Source: Oscillospiraceae bacterium
GTDB lineage: Bacteria; Bacillota; Clostridia; Oscillospirales; CAG-272
NCBI GenBank assembly: GCA_015063745.1
Contig: SVTO01000001.1
Coordinates: 1-64,000, forward strand
Length of the DNA stretch: 64,000 nt
Direction: 5' to 3'
The notes beneath the pieces were generated by a model, which was given only the letters and a program-made list of their open reading frames with translations, made no database searches and was not told the DNA's origin. The position numbers and the translations under genes were made by a program. Below, one piece after another: positions 38,489-48,190 of the stretch (positions are counted from its first letter, which is position 1; every line of letters starts with the position of its first letter).

Positions 38489-39898
38489 ATGTTGAAACAC
38501 ATTCCCGAAAATCTGCTTGCGCAAATCGATGCGATTGCCGATACAAGAAAGAATCAGATTCTGCAGTCCGAAACCAATGTGGTATATGCCGGTACTGCTT
38601 ATTATGTTGCCGAAAACGGCTGTGACAACAATGACGGTCTCTCTCCCGATACCCCCTGGCAGTCCATTCAAAAGGTGCACTCCTTCTCCTTTCAGCCCGG
38701 GGATGCGGTATTCTTCAAGCGCGGTGACACCTTCCGCGGACGCTTCCATGCCCGTGACGGTGTGACTTATTCCGCCTACGGTTCCGGTCCCAAGCCCATC
38801 ATCTGCGCTTCCCCCTTCAACGGTACGGTATACGGCGAGTGGATCCCCACGGACGTGCCGGATATCTACCGCTACAGCGAAAAGTTTCTCGATGACGTTG
38901 GCTGTCTGATTTTTGACGACGAATCCTATGCATACAAGGCAACTGTGGATTTTTCCACCATGACCAACCTGACCGACTGCAAGCCCTTCGCTTCCTGGCG
39001 GGATCTGGCGAACGATCTGGATTTCTACCACGACCTGGGCGGTCCCAATGTAACCGGTACGGAAGAACATAGTGATCTGTATCTCAAATCCACAGAAGGT
39101 AATCCCTCGAAACGGTTCAAGTCCATTGAATTCAATGTCCATACCAATGGCATCATGATCGACGGCCACAATATCCGCATCAACAACCTGAATATCCGTC
39201 ACGCGGGTAACCATGGTATCGGTTCCCTGACCGTTCACGGACTCACCGTGGACTGGTGTGTATTTGAGTGGATAGGTGGTTCCATGCAGTACTACGATGA
39301 AAAAGGCGGTCCTGTGCGTTTCGGTAATGCAGTAGAGATTTACGGCGGATGCAGTGATTATACTGTGGAAAACTGTTATATCAATCAGGTTTACGATGCC
39401 GGTATTACACATCAGTTCTCTGCCGGCGGTGATGAAGATGTTATCATGAAGGATATCATCTACAAGGGCAATCTGGTGGAAAACTGTATTTATTCCATCG
39501 AATACTTCAACGGTATTGCGGATGTAGATGCCTGCCGTCATATGTCCCATGTACGTATCAGCGACAATATTCTCCGTTATGCCGGCTGCGGATTCGGTAA
39601 ACAGCGTCCCGATCATTTTGTGGAATGTCATATCAAAGCATGGGATCACTACAACCATGCCGACAATATGATTTATGAAAACAATATTTTCGATCGCAGT
39701 ACACACTGTCTGCTGCATATTTCCTGCTACGACGATATTGCTTACATGCCGATTATTCGAAAGAATATCTTTATTCAATCCGAAGACGGACTTTTTGCCC
39801 GGCTCGGTCTTACCCCCACAAAGGTTACTCCTTACACTAACGATGTTGTGGAAAATGAACCGAATGTGGAAAAAAATAATGTTTACTACGTACTCTGA
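38489..39898 (+). CDS. Right-handed parallel beta-helix protein (pectate-lyase-like)
   Basis: GCDNNDGLSPDTPWQSIQKVHSFSFQPGDAVFFKRGDTFRG; NNLNIRHAGNHGIG...; no signal peptide. Confidence 0.75.
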   Translation: MLKHIPENLLAQIDAIADTRKNQILQSETNVVYAGTAYYVAENGCDNNDGLSPDTPWQSIQKVHSFSFQPGDAVFFKRGDTFRGRFHARDGVTYSAYGSGPKPIICASPFNGTVYGEWIPTDVPDIYRYSEKFLDDVGCLIFDDESYAYKATVDFSTMTNLTDCKPFASWRDLANDLDFYHDLGGPNVTGTEEHSDLYLKSTEGNPSKRFKSIEFNVHTNGIMIDGHNIRINNLNIRHAGNHGIGSLTVHGLTVDWCVFEWIGGSMQYYDEKGGPVRFGNAVEIYGGCSDYTVENCYINQVYDAGITHQFSAGGDEDVIMKDIIYKGNLVENCIYSIEYFNGIADVDACRHMSHVRISDNILRYAGCGFGKQRPDHFVECHIKAWDHYNHADNMIYENNIFDRSTHCLLHISCYDDIAYMPIIRKNIFIQSEDGLFARLGLTPTKVTPYTNDVVENEPNVEKNNVYYVL

Positions 39899-40020
39899 CC
39901 AGGATTCAAAATGAACCGTTAGAATGCGGTATACTTTTTATGACCATTCTGCAATTTCATTAATGAAATAGTAACGTTAAGTCCACCCGCAAACTTTTAT
40001 CCAAAACGAGTAGCTACATC

Positions 40021-40794
40021 ATGTTTCAATACTTTTTCGAATGCTCCGGTACTATCGTAAAGGGCGTCGGTTTCTCTCATTTTGATCCTCTGCACCTCGC
40101 CTGGCTTTTTGTCTTCGTGCTTTTTTGCGGTTTCAGCTGTTATTTTTATAAAAAAACAAACACGGCGAAGCGCAAAAAAATCCGTTTTATCTTTGCGGGA
40201 CTTCTTGTTCTGGATGAGATCCTTAAGATTGTGGGACTTGCCGCCTTTGGTAATTACAATGCCAACTACCTGCCCTTTCACCTTTGCAGTATTAATATTC
40301 TCCTTATTGTCATTCACGCTGCTAAGCCTTTTAAGGTGCTTGATAATTTTCTTTACACCATTTGTATCCCCGGCGCGCTTGTGGCACTTCTATTCCCTAC
40401 CTGGACAAAACTGCCGCTTCTCAATTTCATGCATCTCCATAGCTTTACAGTGCATATTCTCCTTGCTGTATATCCCATCATGCTCACCTTCGCAGGAGAT
40501 ATTCGTCCCCGTATCAAAGATCTGCCCAAGAGCCTTTTTCTGCTCGTGGGTATGGCAATTCCGATCTATTTTGTCAACGTACTCTTTGATACCAATTTCA
40601 TGTTTCTCATGGAAGCAGATAAAGGCAACCCGCTTTATATTTTCGAAAAAATGTGGGGCAATCATCTCTGGGGTTTCCCCGTTATCATAAGCGGCGTTCT
40701 CCTAGTCATGTATTTTCCGCATATTGTACTGCTGATTAAAAATAAGACGCAAAGTAAAAATACAAAAAAATCGCTCAATAATAAAACAGTATAA
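40021..40794 (+). CDS. YwaF/TIGR02206-like integral membrane protein
   Basis: Multiple TM segments; LAWLFVFVLFCGFSCYFYKKTN...LPFHLCSINILL. Confidence 0.6.
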   Translation: MFQYFFECSGTIVKGVGFSHFDPLHLAWLFVFVLFCGFSCYFYKKTNTAKRKKIRFIFAGLLVLDEILKIVGLAAFGNYNANYLPFHLCSINILLIVIHAAKPFKVLDNFLYTICIPGALVALLFPTWTKLPLLNFMHLHSFTVHILLAVYPIMLTFAGDIRPRIKDLPKSLFLLVGMAIPIYFVNVLFDTNFMFLMEADKGNPLYIFEKMWGNHLWGFPVIISGVLLVMYFPHIVLLIKNKTQSKNTKKSLNNKTV

Positions 40795-40803
40795 TACACA
40801 AAC

Positions 40804-40842
40804 AAAAAGGATAGAGAATTTCACGTTCTCTATCCTTTTTTT
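40804..40842 (+). terminator. Intrinsic terminator, perfect 15-bp stem
   Basis: AAAAAGGATAGAGAA-tttcacg-TTCTCTATCCTTTTT. Confidence 0.9.
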
Positions 40843-40925
40843 GTGGCAAACTCTGCATTTATAGACAAATTGCCTATAATGAAATTTTCCAATGTTTGTT
40901 GCTGTAAAAGCAAATTTCGTTTTTG

Positions 40926-43178
40926 TTATTTTCTGGTGTATACTTCTACTCTCGCACCGATGGTACCGCCTGCTTTAGGTTTGCCGTAGCGGTTTGCGGC
41001 ACTTTCGGTTACTGTCCATTCCACGGTATTTTCCCCTTCATGGCAGAATTTTGTAATGTCCAGCGTGAAAGGCTTATACAGCAGTACGCCGGCTTTTTCA
41101 CCGTTAACGGTTACATCGCATCTGTCGTTCACTTCCGCGAATTTCAGCATACATACAGTATCTTCCACGGTACGGCAGATGAAGGTATGTCCCTCTTCGC
41201 CAAGTGCCGTAATCTCTCTGACAGTATCCGTGGGATTGTCGCCCAGTTCGGGCAGGACATCCGTATTCAGGCCGAGGATCACTACGCTCCAGGGCTCCAC
41301 GGTTACGGGATAGGACAAACCGTCGGCGTGCATACCGGCGTATACCGTTTCCGTTTTGCCCGTGAAGGGATCGAAACGGCGGCAGGCACCGGATTTGTCG
41401 GTGATCAGATGGCCGCTTACGGCCTCGTTGCTTTCATTGAAGATCAGGAAGAAGGGATAGCCGCTCTTGGTCAGGTGCACGAAACGGATATTGGGGTTCT
41501 GGGCATCGAAATAGGAGGTTTTCTTCCCGTGCTTCTTTACATATTCGCCGAAATCGTTTCCTCTGTACATCTTACCGCCGCCGGTGACGAATTCACCGAT
41601 CTTCTTTACGGCTTCCACAGTCAGGCGGATGCGGCTGTCTACCAGCAGAGTGTCGTACTGGTATCTGTCCAGACGGATAATGCCGTCGTGGATGTGGGCG
41701 TTATTGATCAGCTGTTCGATGGTCACGTAATTGAAGGTATAGCCGTTTTCGTACAGGTATTTTACGGAATGTACGGGCAGGTTGTCTTCCATGGTGATGA
41801 CCAGATACTGGGGATTATTATGGTTGGTGGAATTCAGCCAGGACAGGCGTTTGATATAGTTGGCCAGTGTACGGTATTCGCTCCACCAGATATTGCCGGG
41901 GCCTACATCCGGCGGACGTTCGTCGGACTGAAGGGCCGTACGCAGAGAATAGAAGAATGCATGGGGAATGATCATGTTCACGCCTCTGGCGAACAGGAAG
42001 TTCAGCTGCCACATCATTTCCGCCGCGGTGAAATCCCAGGGATTATCCTGCAGGCCGCAGGCACCGAAACATTCGCAGCTGTTCCGTGAGAAGCCCAAAT
42101 GCCGCGCCGCATCCGCACTGCATTTTGCCAGCACGCTGTCCATGGAAGTCAGAGCGTTTTCCGGTGTAACCATGCGCCATACCAGATCCTGGCCGGGTAC
42201 GTCGAAGGATGCCGCCAGTGCCATATCGTGACTGGAGGCGGGATGGCCCATGAGTGCAACGCCGTGGGTTCTGCACCAATGACTGAGTTTGCCGTAATAG
42301 GACACGGCAAGGCGGCGGTTCAGTGCCATTTTATAGATATATTCCGCATCCTTGGCAATACGCTTGTCCGCTGTCGGGAACAGAAGGGAGGCAAGCATCA
42401 TGGCATTTCCGCCCTCTTCTCCGAAGGCTTCGTGGAAATCGTAGGTCCAGCTTATTTTGCCCGTCATATCGGCGCATCTGCCGGTGAGAGAAGGCTCGTC
42501 CGTGAAGATACCGATAATGGTCTGGCCGAAATCTTCGCCGAAACGCTGATAATAGGCTTCATGGGTATAGTAGATGAAATAATCAGTGGCTTCCGCATTG
42601 AGCAAGTCTGCCGCTTTCGGTGCGTTCGGGCAGCCGTCATCTTCGTCGGGTGCAATGCCGCGGATGGTGCCGCCGGTAAAGCCCAGGATGAAGTCGTACC
42701 AGACATAATCCGCCGGAACATCTTCCGTATCCGTGATTACGTCGGTCAGTTTCCCGTCTGCATTGAACCGCAGTGCCATACGCAGCTCGGCTTCCTCCCC
42801 TTCCGCCAGTTCGTAGGAGCCGGTGGGGCGGGCATACAGGCATCGTGCGGCCAGAAGGGGATTCTGCTGCACTACAAGGCCGTGAGCCGATCCGGAGGGG
42901 TACATGGCTTCGTCATACAGAACCACCAGCATACGGCGTTTTTTGGCCGCTGCGAGGCATGCTTCGATCATATGGAAATAGGTTTCGGACAGATATCCGC
43001 CTTCCACCTGCATACCCATGCGGGGATGGATCACAAAGCCGTCCACACCTTTTTTATGGAAATCATCGATCTGCCGGACCAGTTCCTCTTCGTTCAGCTC
43101 GTCGTTCCAGAACCAGAACGGCAAGGGCGAAAAGGAGGCACCGGGATTTTTGAAAATATTGGTAAGTATATCAAACAT
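40926..43178 (-). CDS. Glycoside hydrolase-like protein (possibly GH106/alpha-L-rhamnosidase-related)
   Basis: SFSPLPFWFWNDELNEEELVRQIDDFHKKGVDGFVIHPRMG; VVLYDEAMYPSGSAHG; IGIFTDEPSL; C-term galactose-binding-like domain. Confidence 0.65.
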   Translation of the reverse strand: MFDILTNIFKNPGASFSPLPFWFWNDELNEEELVRQIDDFHKKGVDGFVIHPRMGMQVEGGYLSETYFHMIEACLAAAKKRRMLVVLYDEAMYPSGSAHGLVVQQNPLLAARCLYARPTGSYELAEGEEAELRMALRFNADGKLTDVITDTEDVPADYVWYDFILGFTGGTIRGIAPDEDDGCPNAPKAADLLNAEATDYFIYYTHEAYYQRFGEDFGQTIIGIFTDEPSLTGRCADMTGKISWTYDFHEAFGEEGGNAMMLASLLFPTADKRIAKDAEYIYKMALNRRLAVSYYGKLSHWCRTHGVALMGHPASSHDMALAASFDVPGQDLVWRMVTPENALTSMDSVLAKCSADAARHLGFSRNSCECFGACGLQDNPWDFTAAEMMWQLNFLFARGVNMIIPHAFFYSLRTALQSDERPPDVGPGNIWWSEYRTLANYIKRLSWLNSTNHNNPQYLVITMEDNLPVHSVKYLYENGYTFNYVTIEQLINNAHIHDGIIRLDRYQYDTLLVDSRIRLTVEAVKKIGEFVTGGGKMYRGNDFGEYVKKHGKKTSYFDAQNPNIRFVHLTKSGYPFFLIFNESNEAVSGHLITDKSGACRRFDPFTGKTETVYAGMHADGLSYPVTVEPWSVVILGLNTDVLPELGDNPTDTVREITALGEEGHTFICRTVEDTVCMLKFAEVNDRCDVTVNGEKAGVLLYKPFTLDITKFCHEGENTVEWTVTESAANRYGKPKAGGTIGARVEVYTRK

Positions 43179-43332
43179 ATTGACTCTCCCGTTTTTTCGT
43201 GATTACATCTATTATATATGTTTTCTCCTCCAAATACAAGGACATATTTGTGAATTCTCCGATTTACCACAAACACCCCATTCTGCGGTGTAAAATTCGT
43301 GCAGTTATACAAGAAAAATATTGAAAACCCAC

Positions 43333-43361
43333 TTGTAATTTTCTGCGGAATATGTTATAAT
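43333..43361 (+). promoter_or_regulatory. Promoter TTGTAA-17-TATAAT upstream of rplS
   Basis: Hexamers 43333-43338 and 43356-43361. Confidence 0.65.
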
Positions 43362-43367
43362 TTTATT

Positions 43368-43446
43368 TGTGTGTGGATATCCCGCACACGTATTTCGGAC
43401 AGTCCTCTGCGCAGCTCCGCACGAATGTCCTTGTTACAGGAGGAGT
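43368..43446 (+). ncRNA. Putative L19 leader (ribosomal protein autoregulatory 5' UTR)
   Basis: Position directly before rplS; hairpin GTGTG...CGCACAC followed by GGACA...TGTCC stem and RBS. Confidence 0.4.
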
Positions 43447-43452
43447 CGAAAA

Positions 43453-43794
43453 ATGAACAAACTCGACGCTTTTACAAAAGAGCAGCTGAAGGAAAATGTA
43501 CCGTCCTTCAACATCGGTGATACCGTTCGTATTGCCAACCTGATCAAAGAAGGTACCAGAGAGAGAATCCAGATGTTCGAAGGCACCGTTATCGCCCGTC
43601 ACGGCGGCGGTATCTCCGAAACCTTCACCGTTCGTCGTGTAGCTTACGGCTGCGGTGTTGAAAAGACCTTCCCTCTCCACTCTCCCCACGTTGTCTCCGT
43701 TGACGTTATCCGTTACGGTAAGGTTCGCAGATCCAAGCTGTACTACCTGAGAGACAGAGTTGGTAAGAGCTCCAAGGTTAAGGAAAAGATCTAA
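43453..43794 (+). CDS. rplS: 50S ribosomal protein L19
   Basis: [60 protein letters not shown]. Confidence 0.98.
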   Translation: MNKLDAFTKEQLKENVPSFNIGDTVRIANLIKEGTRERIQMFEGTVIARHGGGISETFTVRRVAYGCGVEKTFPLHSPHVVSVDVIRYGKVRRSKLYYLRDRVGKSSKVKEKI

Positions 43795-43812
43795 GTCAGG
43801 TTTCAAACCCAC

Positions 43813-43855
43813 AAAAACACCGTATCTCCTCTCCGGAGTGTACGGTGTTTTTTGT
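43813..43855 (+). terminator. Intrinsic terminator after rplS
   Basis: AAAAACACCGTA...TACGGTGTTTTTT. Confidence 0.85.
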
Positions 43856-43921
43856 TTTCTCCGTTTTGTCTGGCATCCGGAAAACATGGGAAAAGTTTTT
43901 TGTTTTATTTTGAAAAAAGGC

Positions 43922-43950
43922 TTGACAAATAGTTGCAGTTGTAGTATAAT
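43922..43950 (+). promoter_or_regulatory. Promoter TTGACA-17-TATAAT of tRNA-Cys
   Basis: Exact consensus, 17-nt spacer. Confidence 0.85.
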
Positions 43951-43963
43951 AATACACGTCAGC

Positions 43964-44035
43964 GGCGCCATAGCCAAGCGGTAAGGCAGAAGTCTGCAAA
44001 ACTTTTATTCCCCAGTTCGATTCTGGGTGGCGCCT
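43964..44035 (+). tRNA. tRNA-Cys (GCA)
   Basis: Acceptor GGCGCCA/TGGCGCC, anticodon loop CTGCAAA, T arm CCCAG-TTCGATT-CTGGG, discriminator U; CCA not encoded. Confidence 0.95.
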
Positions 44036-44231
44036 TTTCAAGCAGTCTCTTATGAGGCTGCTTTTTTGTTTTTCCGGACAGAATCGGATGTATAACATGT
44101 CCCCTCTCCGGTCTTTTTTCCTGTTCTGCCGCTTCTTTGAAATTCCCGCATTTTACCTTAGATTTTTATTGACATCCGGCTTTTTGTATGTTATCATACA
44201 TTTAACCGATATAGTGCAAGGAGGTATCACT

Positions 44232-47200
44232 ATGCGTTATCTTGACAGTAAAGCTGCCGATATGAGTTGGAAATACGATTCCGGTTTCGGCAACCACCGT
44301 ATTATGGTTGAGGCGGAGCAGGCCAAATATGTCAGAGTCCATCTGCCCTGGAGACGGCGGGACTGCAATCCGGAATGTATCGGCGTCCGTATCTGCTATA
44401 CACCTGAAGGAAAAGTGAAGGAAACCGGTGTCGGTACGGATGAGGTTCTGAATATCAAAATCGAAAATCCCGACCGCGAAGAAGGCTGCCTTGTTTTCGA
44501 AGCGCCTGCAAGCGGTGTGTATGAAATCTATTATCTGCCCTATACAATGGACGGCTGGCCCTATTCTCCGGATACGGTGTATCTCCATCCGGATGAAATG
44601 ACGCCGGATAAAGACTGGCTGGATGCTATGGATGAAGCACAGATCACGGAAGGCAAGGTACTCCATTATGAATGCCGGACGGATTTTGATAATTTCTATC
44701 CCATGGGTATTCCTATGACGGCGGAAGAAACTGCTGCTTTCTCCCCTGCAGATGTACCTTTCTTCACAGTCACGGAATCCAGACTCCGTCCCATTCAGAT
44801 GAAGCATCAGTTCCCCTATATATGGATTCACCGCAGTGCGGAAGACAGGCTGGTTCTGACGGATACCGCTCACCGCAACGAGCATTATGTGTTCCAGATC
44901 GCTGTATGTGCCGCCTGTGATCTGGAGGATGTTCAGATCCGTTTTTACGATGGGGACGGCAGGGCTCTTACGGATGAAAAATGTGTCTGCTTCAATTTCC
45001 TCGGACGGGATGCGGATGGTGTATGGTTTGCCATTCACAGAAATGCCGCGGCGGGCGAAATTCTGCCTCTGTGGTGCGGTATTCCCTTTGAAGACTGGGA
45101 GATTCCCGCAAACGGTATTGTGGAGCTGACAGCCGAGATCACAGCTGCCAACACCGATCATACCGAACGGGTACGGATTGTGCTGCATGTGGAGAACACC
45201 ACCCTGCCTGGTAACGGAGACAATGAACTGTGGAGAATGTCCCGTCTTTTCTGGCTGAATTCCGATATTGCGGTCAGCGATGATGTGATCGAGCCCTATC
45301 TGCCCATTGAACACGATGACAGCGAGTGCAGTCTGAAGCTGCTTGGCCGTAAGGTATGGACGGATGCGTTGGGGCTGCCTTCCCGGATCTGCAGTTATTT
45401 CAATGATGAGGGCGGTATCGGCGAAAAGGCCCATGAGATCCTGCGTGAGGGTATCCGTCTGTATATTGAGAAGGAGGGTGCTGTACGTACTGCAGACAAA
45501 GCGCCCGTGCCGGAAAAAGAAATCAAGGGTACGGGTACGACCGTTCTCCGTTCTTCCGCCGCTCGGAACGATGTGGCCATCGAAAGCCATATCAAATACG
45601 AAGCTGACGGACATATCGACTGTAAGATCCATCTGACCGCGCTGGATGAAGGGGACTATTCCTTCGCCCTGCAGGTACCTGTGGCTTCCGAAATCGCCTC
45701 CACCATGATGGGTATGTGCTATACTGCCGGACGGGTTCCTGCCTGGTGGGAATACAAATGGACCACGGACAGAGTCGGCAATATGCTCTGGCTCGGCTGT
45801 GTACATGCCGGTATTCAGGTTAAGCTTATGCAGGAGGACGAATTCTGGGGACACTGGGGAGATCACGATTCCGTTCTGCCGGAATTCTGGCACAATGGCG
45901 GCAGGGGCAAAATGACCGTACGCAATCTTCCCGACGATTCCACGGTACTGTTCGAGGGGCTGAGCGGACGGATGCATCTCTGTGCCGGTGAGTCCAGACT
46001 TATGCATTTCCATATTCTGATCACACCCTTCCATCCGATCGATTACCGTTACCACTGGACACAGCACATTGCCGGCGGTACAACTGACCTATACCGGGAT
46101 GAAGGCCGCACGATCGGTCTGAACCGCCATGCCAGTCAGGAAAATCCGTATATCAATTATCCCTTTGTCTTTCCGGATCGCATGAAGGCATTTGTAGATA
46201 AATACCACGAGGACGGACTCAGGGTACAGATATACTATACGGTCCGTGAACTGTCCACATACTGCAGGGAAATCTGGGCGCTCCGTGCGCTTGGGGACGA
46301 AATTTACAATCCGGATGTAAACTCTGTGGTGATTTCGGACTTCTTTGTGCCGGAAAATGAAAAAATCAGCCGTACCGGTATGGCGTTCAGTCCCAACAGA
46401 TGGCGCGGTGGTGCATGGCTGATCGAACATCTGACCGACGGTTATGTGGGTGCGTGGCATCAGCCGTTATTTAACGGTGACTGCGACTGTTCCGTGGGTA
46501 TGCAGGGTGTTTCCAGATGGCATAACTACTATCTGCGCGGACTGAAGTGGCTGCTTGATGAAGTGGGAATCGACAGCATCTATCTGGACGACATCGGCTA
46601 CGACCGCCGGATCATGAAGCGCTTCCGCCGTATTCTCAAGGCAAGCGGCAAGCAGGGGGATGTTACCATTCACAGCGGCGACGGCAGAATGAATTTCTAC
46701 GGTTACGTTTCGCCCATCAACAAGTATATGGAACATTTCGCCTATGCGGATTCTCTCTGGATCGGTGAAGGCTACAAGTACAACGAGATTCCCTACGACT
46801 TCTATATGACGGAAATCTCCGGTATTCCCTTCGGTCTGATGAACGATATGCTGCAGGACGGCGGTAATCCCTGGCGCGGTCTGATTTACGGTATGACCTG
46901 CCGTCTGGATCAGAAGCCCTTGGTCGGCAGAATCCTGACCACCCTGCGGAATTTCGGTATCGAGGACTCCAGAATGCTTGGTTACTGGCATCCGGAATGT
47001 CCCGTTACGGCCGAAAACGATCAGGTACTGGCAACGGCTTATATCCGCGAAGACGGCAGCGTAATGGTTGCTCTGGCCACATGGTATCCCGGCAGCGGAA
47101 GCTATCTGGTATTCGTGAACAAGGAACAACTCGGTATTGAGGGCGACTACGAATTCTATGCCCCGGCCATCGAGGATTTCCAGAAGGAAGCCGTATTCCC

Positions 47201-47264
47201 GTCCGGCAAGCCGATTCCCTTTGAACAGGGCAAGGGCTGGCTGTTTATGCTGAGAAAAAAGTAA
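44232..47264 (+). CDS. Large glycoside-hydrolase-like protein (DUF6067/GH123-like TIM barrel)
   Basis: Beta-sandwich N-term, TIM-barrel-like C-term (HNYYLRGLKWLLDEVGIDSIYLDDIGYDRRIMKRFRRIL), C-terminal beta domain. Confidence 0.6.
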   Translation: MRYLDSKAADMSWKYDSGFGNHRIMVEAEQAKYVRVHLPWRRRDCNPECIGVRICYTPEGKVKETGVGTDEVLNIKIENPDREEGCLVFEAPASGVYEIYYLPYTMDGWPYSPDTVYLHPDEMTPDKDWLDAMDEAQITEGKVLHYECRTDFDNFYPMGIPMTAEETAAFSPADVPFFTVTESRLRPIQMKHQFPYIWIHRSAEDRLVLTDTAHRNEHYVFQIAVCAACDLEDVQIRFYDGDGRALTDEKCVCFNFLGRDADGVWFAIHRNAAAGEILPLWCGIPFEDWEIPANGIVELTAEITAANTDHTERVRIVLHVENTTLPGNGDNELWRMSRLFWLNSDIAVSDDVIEPYLPIEHDDSECSLKLLGRKVWTDALGLPSRICSYFNDEGGIGEKAHEILREGIRLYIEKEGAVRTADKAPVPEKEIKGTGTTVLRSSAARNDVAIESHIKYEADGHIDCKIHLTALDEGDYSFALQVPVASEIASTMMGMCYTAGRVPAWWEYKWTTDRVGNMLWLGCVHAGIQVKLMQEDEFWGHWGDHDSVLPEFWHNGGRGKMTVRNLPDDSTVLFEGLSGRMHLCAGESRLMHFHILITPFHPIDYRYHWTQHIAGGTTDLYRDEGRTIGLNRHASQENPYINYPFVFPDRMKAFVDKYHEDGLRVQIYYTVRELSTYCREIWALRALGDEIYNPDVNSVVISDFFVPENEKISRTGMAFSPNRWRGGAWLIEHLTDGYVGAWHQPLFNGDCDCSVGMQGVSRWHNYYLRGLKWLLDEVGIDSIYLDDIGYDRRIMKRFRRILKASGKQGDVTIHSGDGRMNFYGYVSPINKYMEHFAYADSLWIGEGYKYNEIPYDFYMTEISGIPFGLMNDMLQDGGNPWRGLIYGMTCRLDQKPLVGRILTTLRNFGIEDSRMLGYWHPECPVTAENDQVLATAYIREDGSVMVALATWYPGSGSYLVFVNKEQLGIEGDYEFYAPAIEDFQKEAVFPSGKPIPFEQGKGWLFMLRKK

Positions 47265-47280
47265 TCACAAGTGAAAAACG

Positions 47281-47329
47281 GAAACTGCCGCACAGTCTGA
47301 GGATATTCCCCCGGCTTTGCGGCAGTTTC
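47281..47329. terminator. Terminator hairpin between convergent genes
   Basis: GAAACTGCCGCA...TGCGGCAGTTTC. Confidence 0.75.
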
Positions 47330-47334
47330 TTGTT

Positions 47335-47577
47335 TTACTGAATTTCCTGTTCCAAGTTCCGGAATTCCTCCGTATCGAAAAATTCCGTCAATGTGATGTT
47401 CAGTCCGTCGCAAAGCATCTTCAGGGTGACAATTCCCGGATTCTGGCTTTTGCCGTACAGAATGTTTTTGATGGTGGAAGGAGCAACCGCCGATTCCGTT
47501 GCCAGCTTGTGTATTGCCATGTGCCGCTCTTCGCATAATTCCATCAGTCGGTTCTTTACTGCGGTATAGGTGTCCAT
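47335..47577 (-). CDS. XRE family HTH regulator
   Basis: RLMELCEERHMAIHKLATESAVAPSTIKNILYGKSQNPGIVTLKMLCDGLNITLTEFF. Confidence 0.92.
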   Translation of the reverse strand: MDTYTAVKNRLMELCEERHMAIHKLATESAVAPSTIKNILYGKSQNPGIVTLKMLCDGLNITLTEFFDTEEFRNLEQEIQ

Positions 47578-47602
47578 GGTTATTTCTCCTTATTGCATCT
47601 TG

Positions 47603-47655
47603 TAGGCTAATTATAGCCTATTTCTATTGACAAAATGGGCTATATATGATACAAT
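47603..47655. promoter_or_regulatory. Divergent promoter with candidate XRE operator repeats
   Basis: Palindrome TAGGCTAATTATAGCCTA (47603-47620); TTGACA (47627-47632)-17-TACAAT (47650-47655); GGCTATA half-site inside the spacer. Confidence 0.6.
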
Positions 47656-47693
47656 ATGAGCTATAAATAGACCATCTATACAAGGAGTCCATT

Positions 47694-48071
47694 ATGGCAG
47701 TATTATTTTGCAGAAAGTGCGGTAAGGAAATCGAGAAGCAGGCGGAGAAATGTCCGTTCTGCGGATTTGACGGATCGGCTGGGATTGTATGTATCCGTTT
47801 ACCGGGGGATATGCTTGACGGACTGGCACGATTATTCTATCTGGACACCGTAACGATTCTGACGGCGGAGGGAGAAATGCTGTGGGAGGGCAGGCAGGGC
47901 GAGACAGCTGAATTTGCATTACCGGAACCCATGCGGATTACTGTACTTCCCTGCGGGTTTTCTGCACCTGTACATGGGACTTTGTATCCGGGGAAATGTT
48001 ATCGGCTGGAGCAAGTCGGCGGTCTTCATCTGCGGACGGTGTATCGGCTTACGGAATGGAATGATTTTTGA
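47694..48071 (+). CDS. Zinc-ribbon domain protein
   Basis: FCRKCGKEIEKQAEKCPFCGFDG. Confidence 0.75.
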   Translation: MAVLFCRKCGKEIEKQAEKCPFCGFDGSAGIVCIRLPGDMLDGLARLFYLDTVTILTAEGEMLWEGRQGETAEFALPEPMRITVLPCGFSAPVHGTLYPGKCYRLEQVGGLHLRTVYRLTEWNDF

Positions 48072-48124
48072 GATGAGCATTCTGTTATACGGCAGGCTTT
48101 TTTGTCTGTGGTAAAATTGTATAC

Positions 48125-48165
48125 AAAAAACTGACTCCGTTTTTTCAGGCGAAGTCAGTTTTGAT
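48125..48165. terminator. Terminator hairpin
   Basis: AAAAAACTGACT...AGTCAGTTTT. Confidence 0.65.
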
Positions 48166-48190
48166 GTTTCAGGATATTTTGATGTATCTG

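Noticed and set aside
44202-46067. 621-aa antisense ORF opposite the large glycosidase-like gene
   Set aside because: Shadow ORF.
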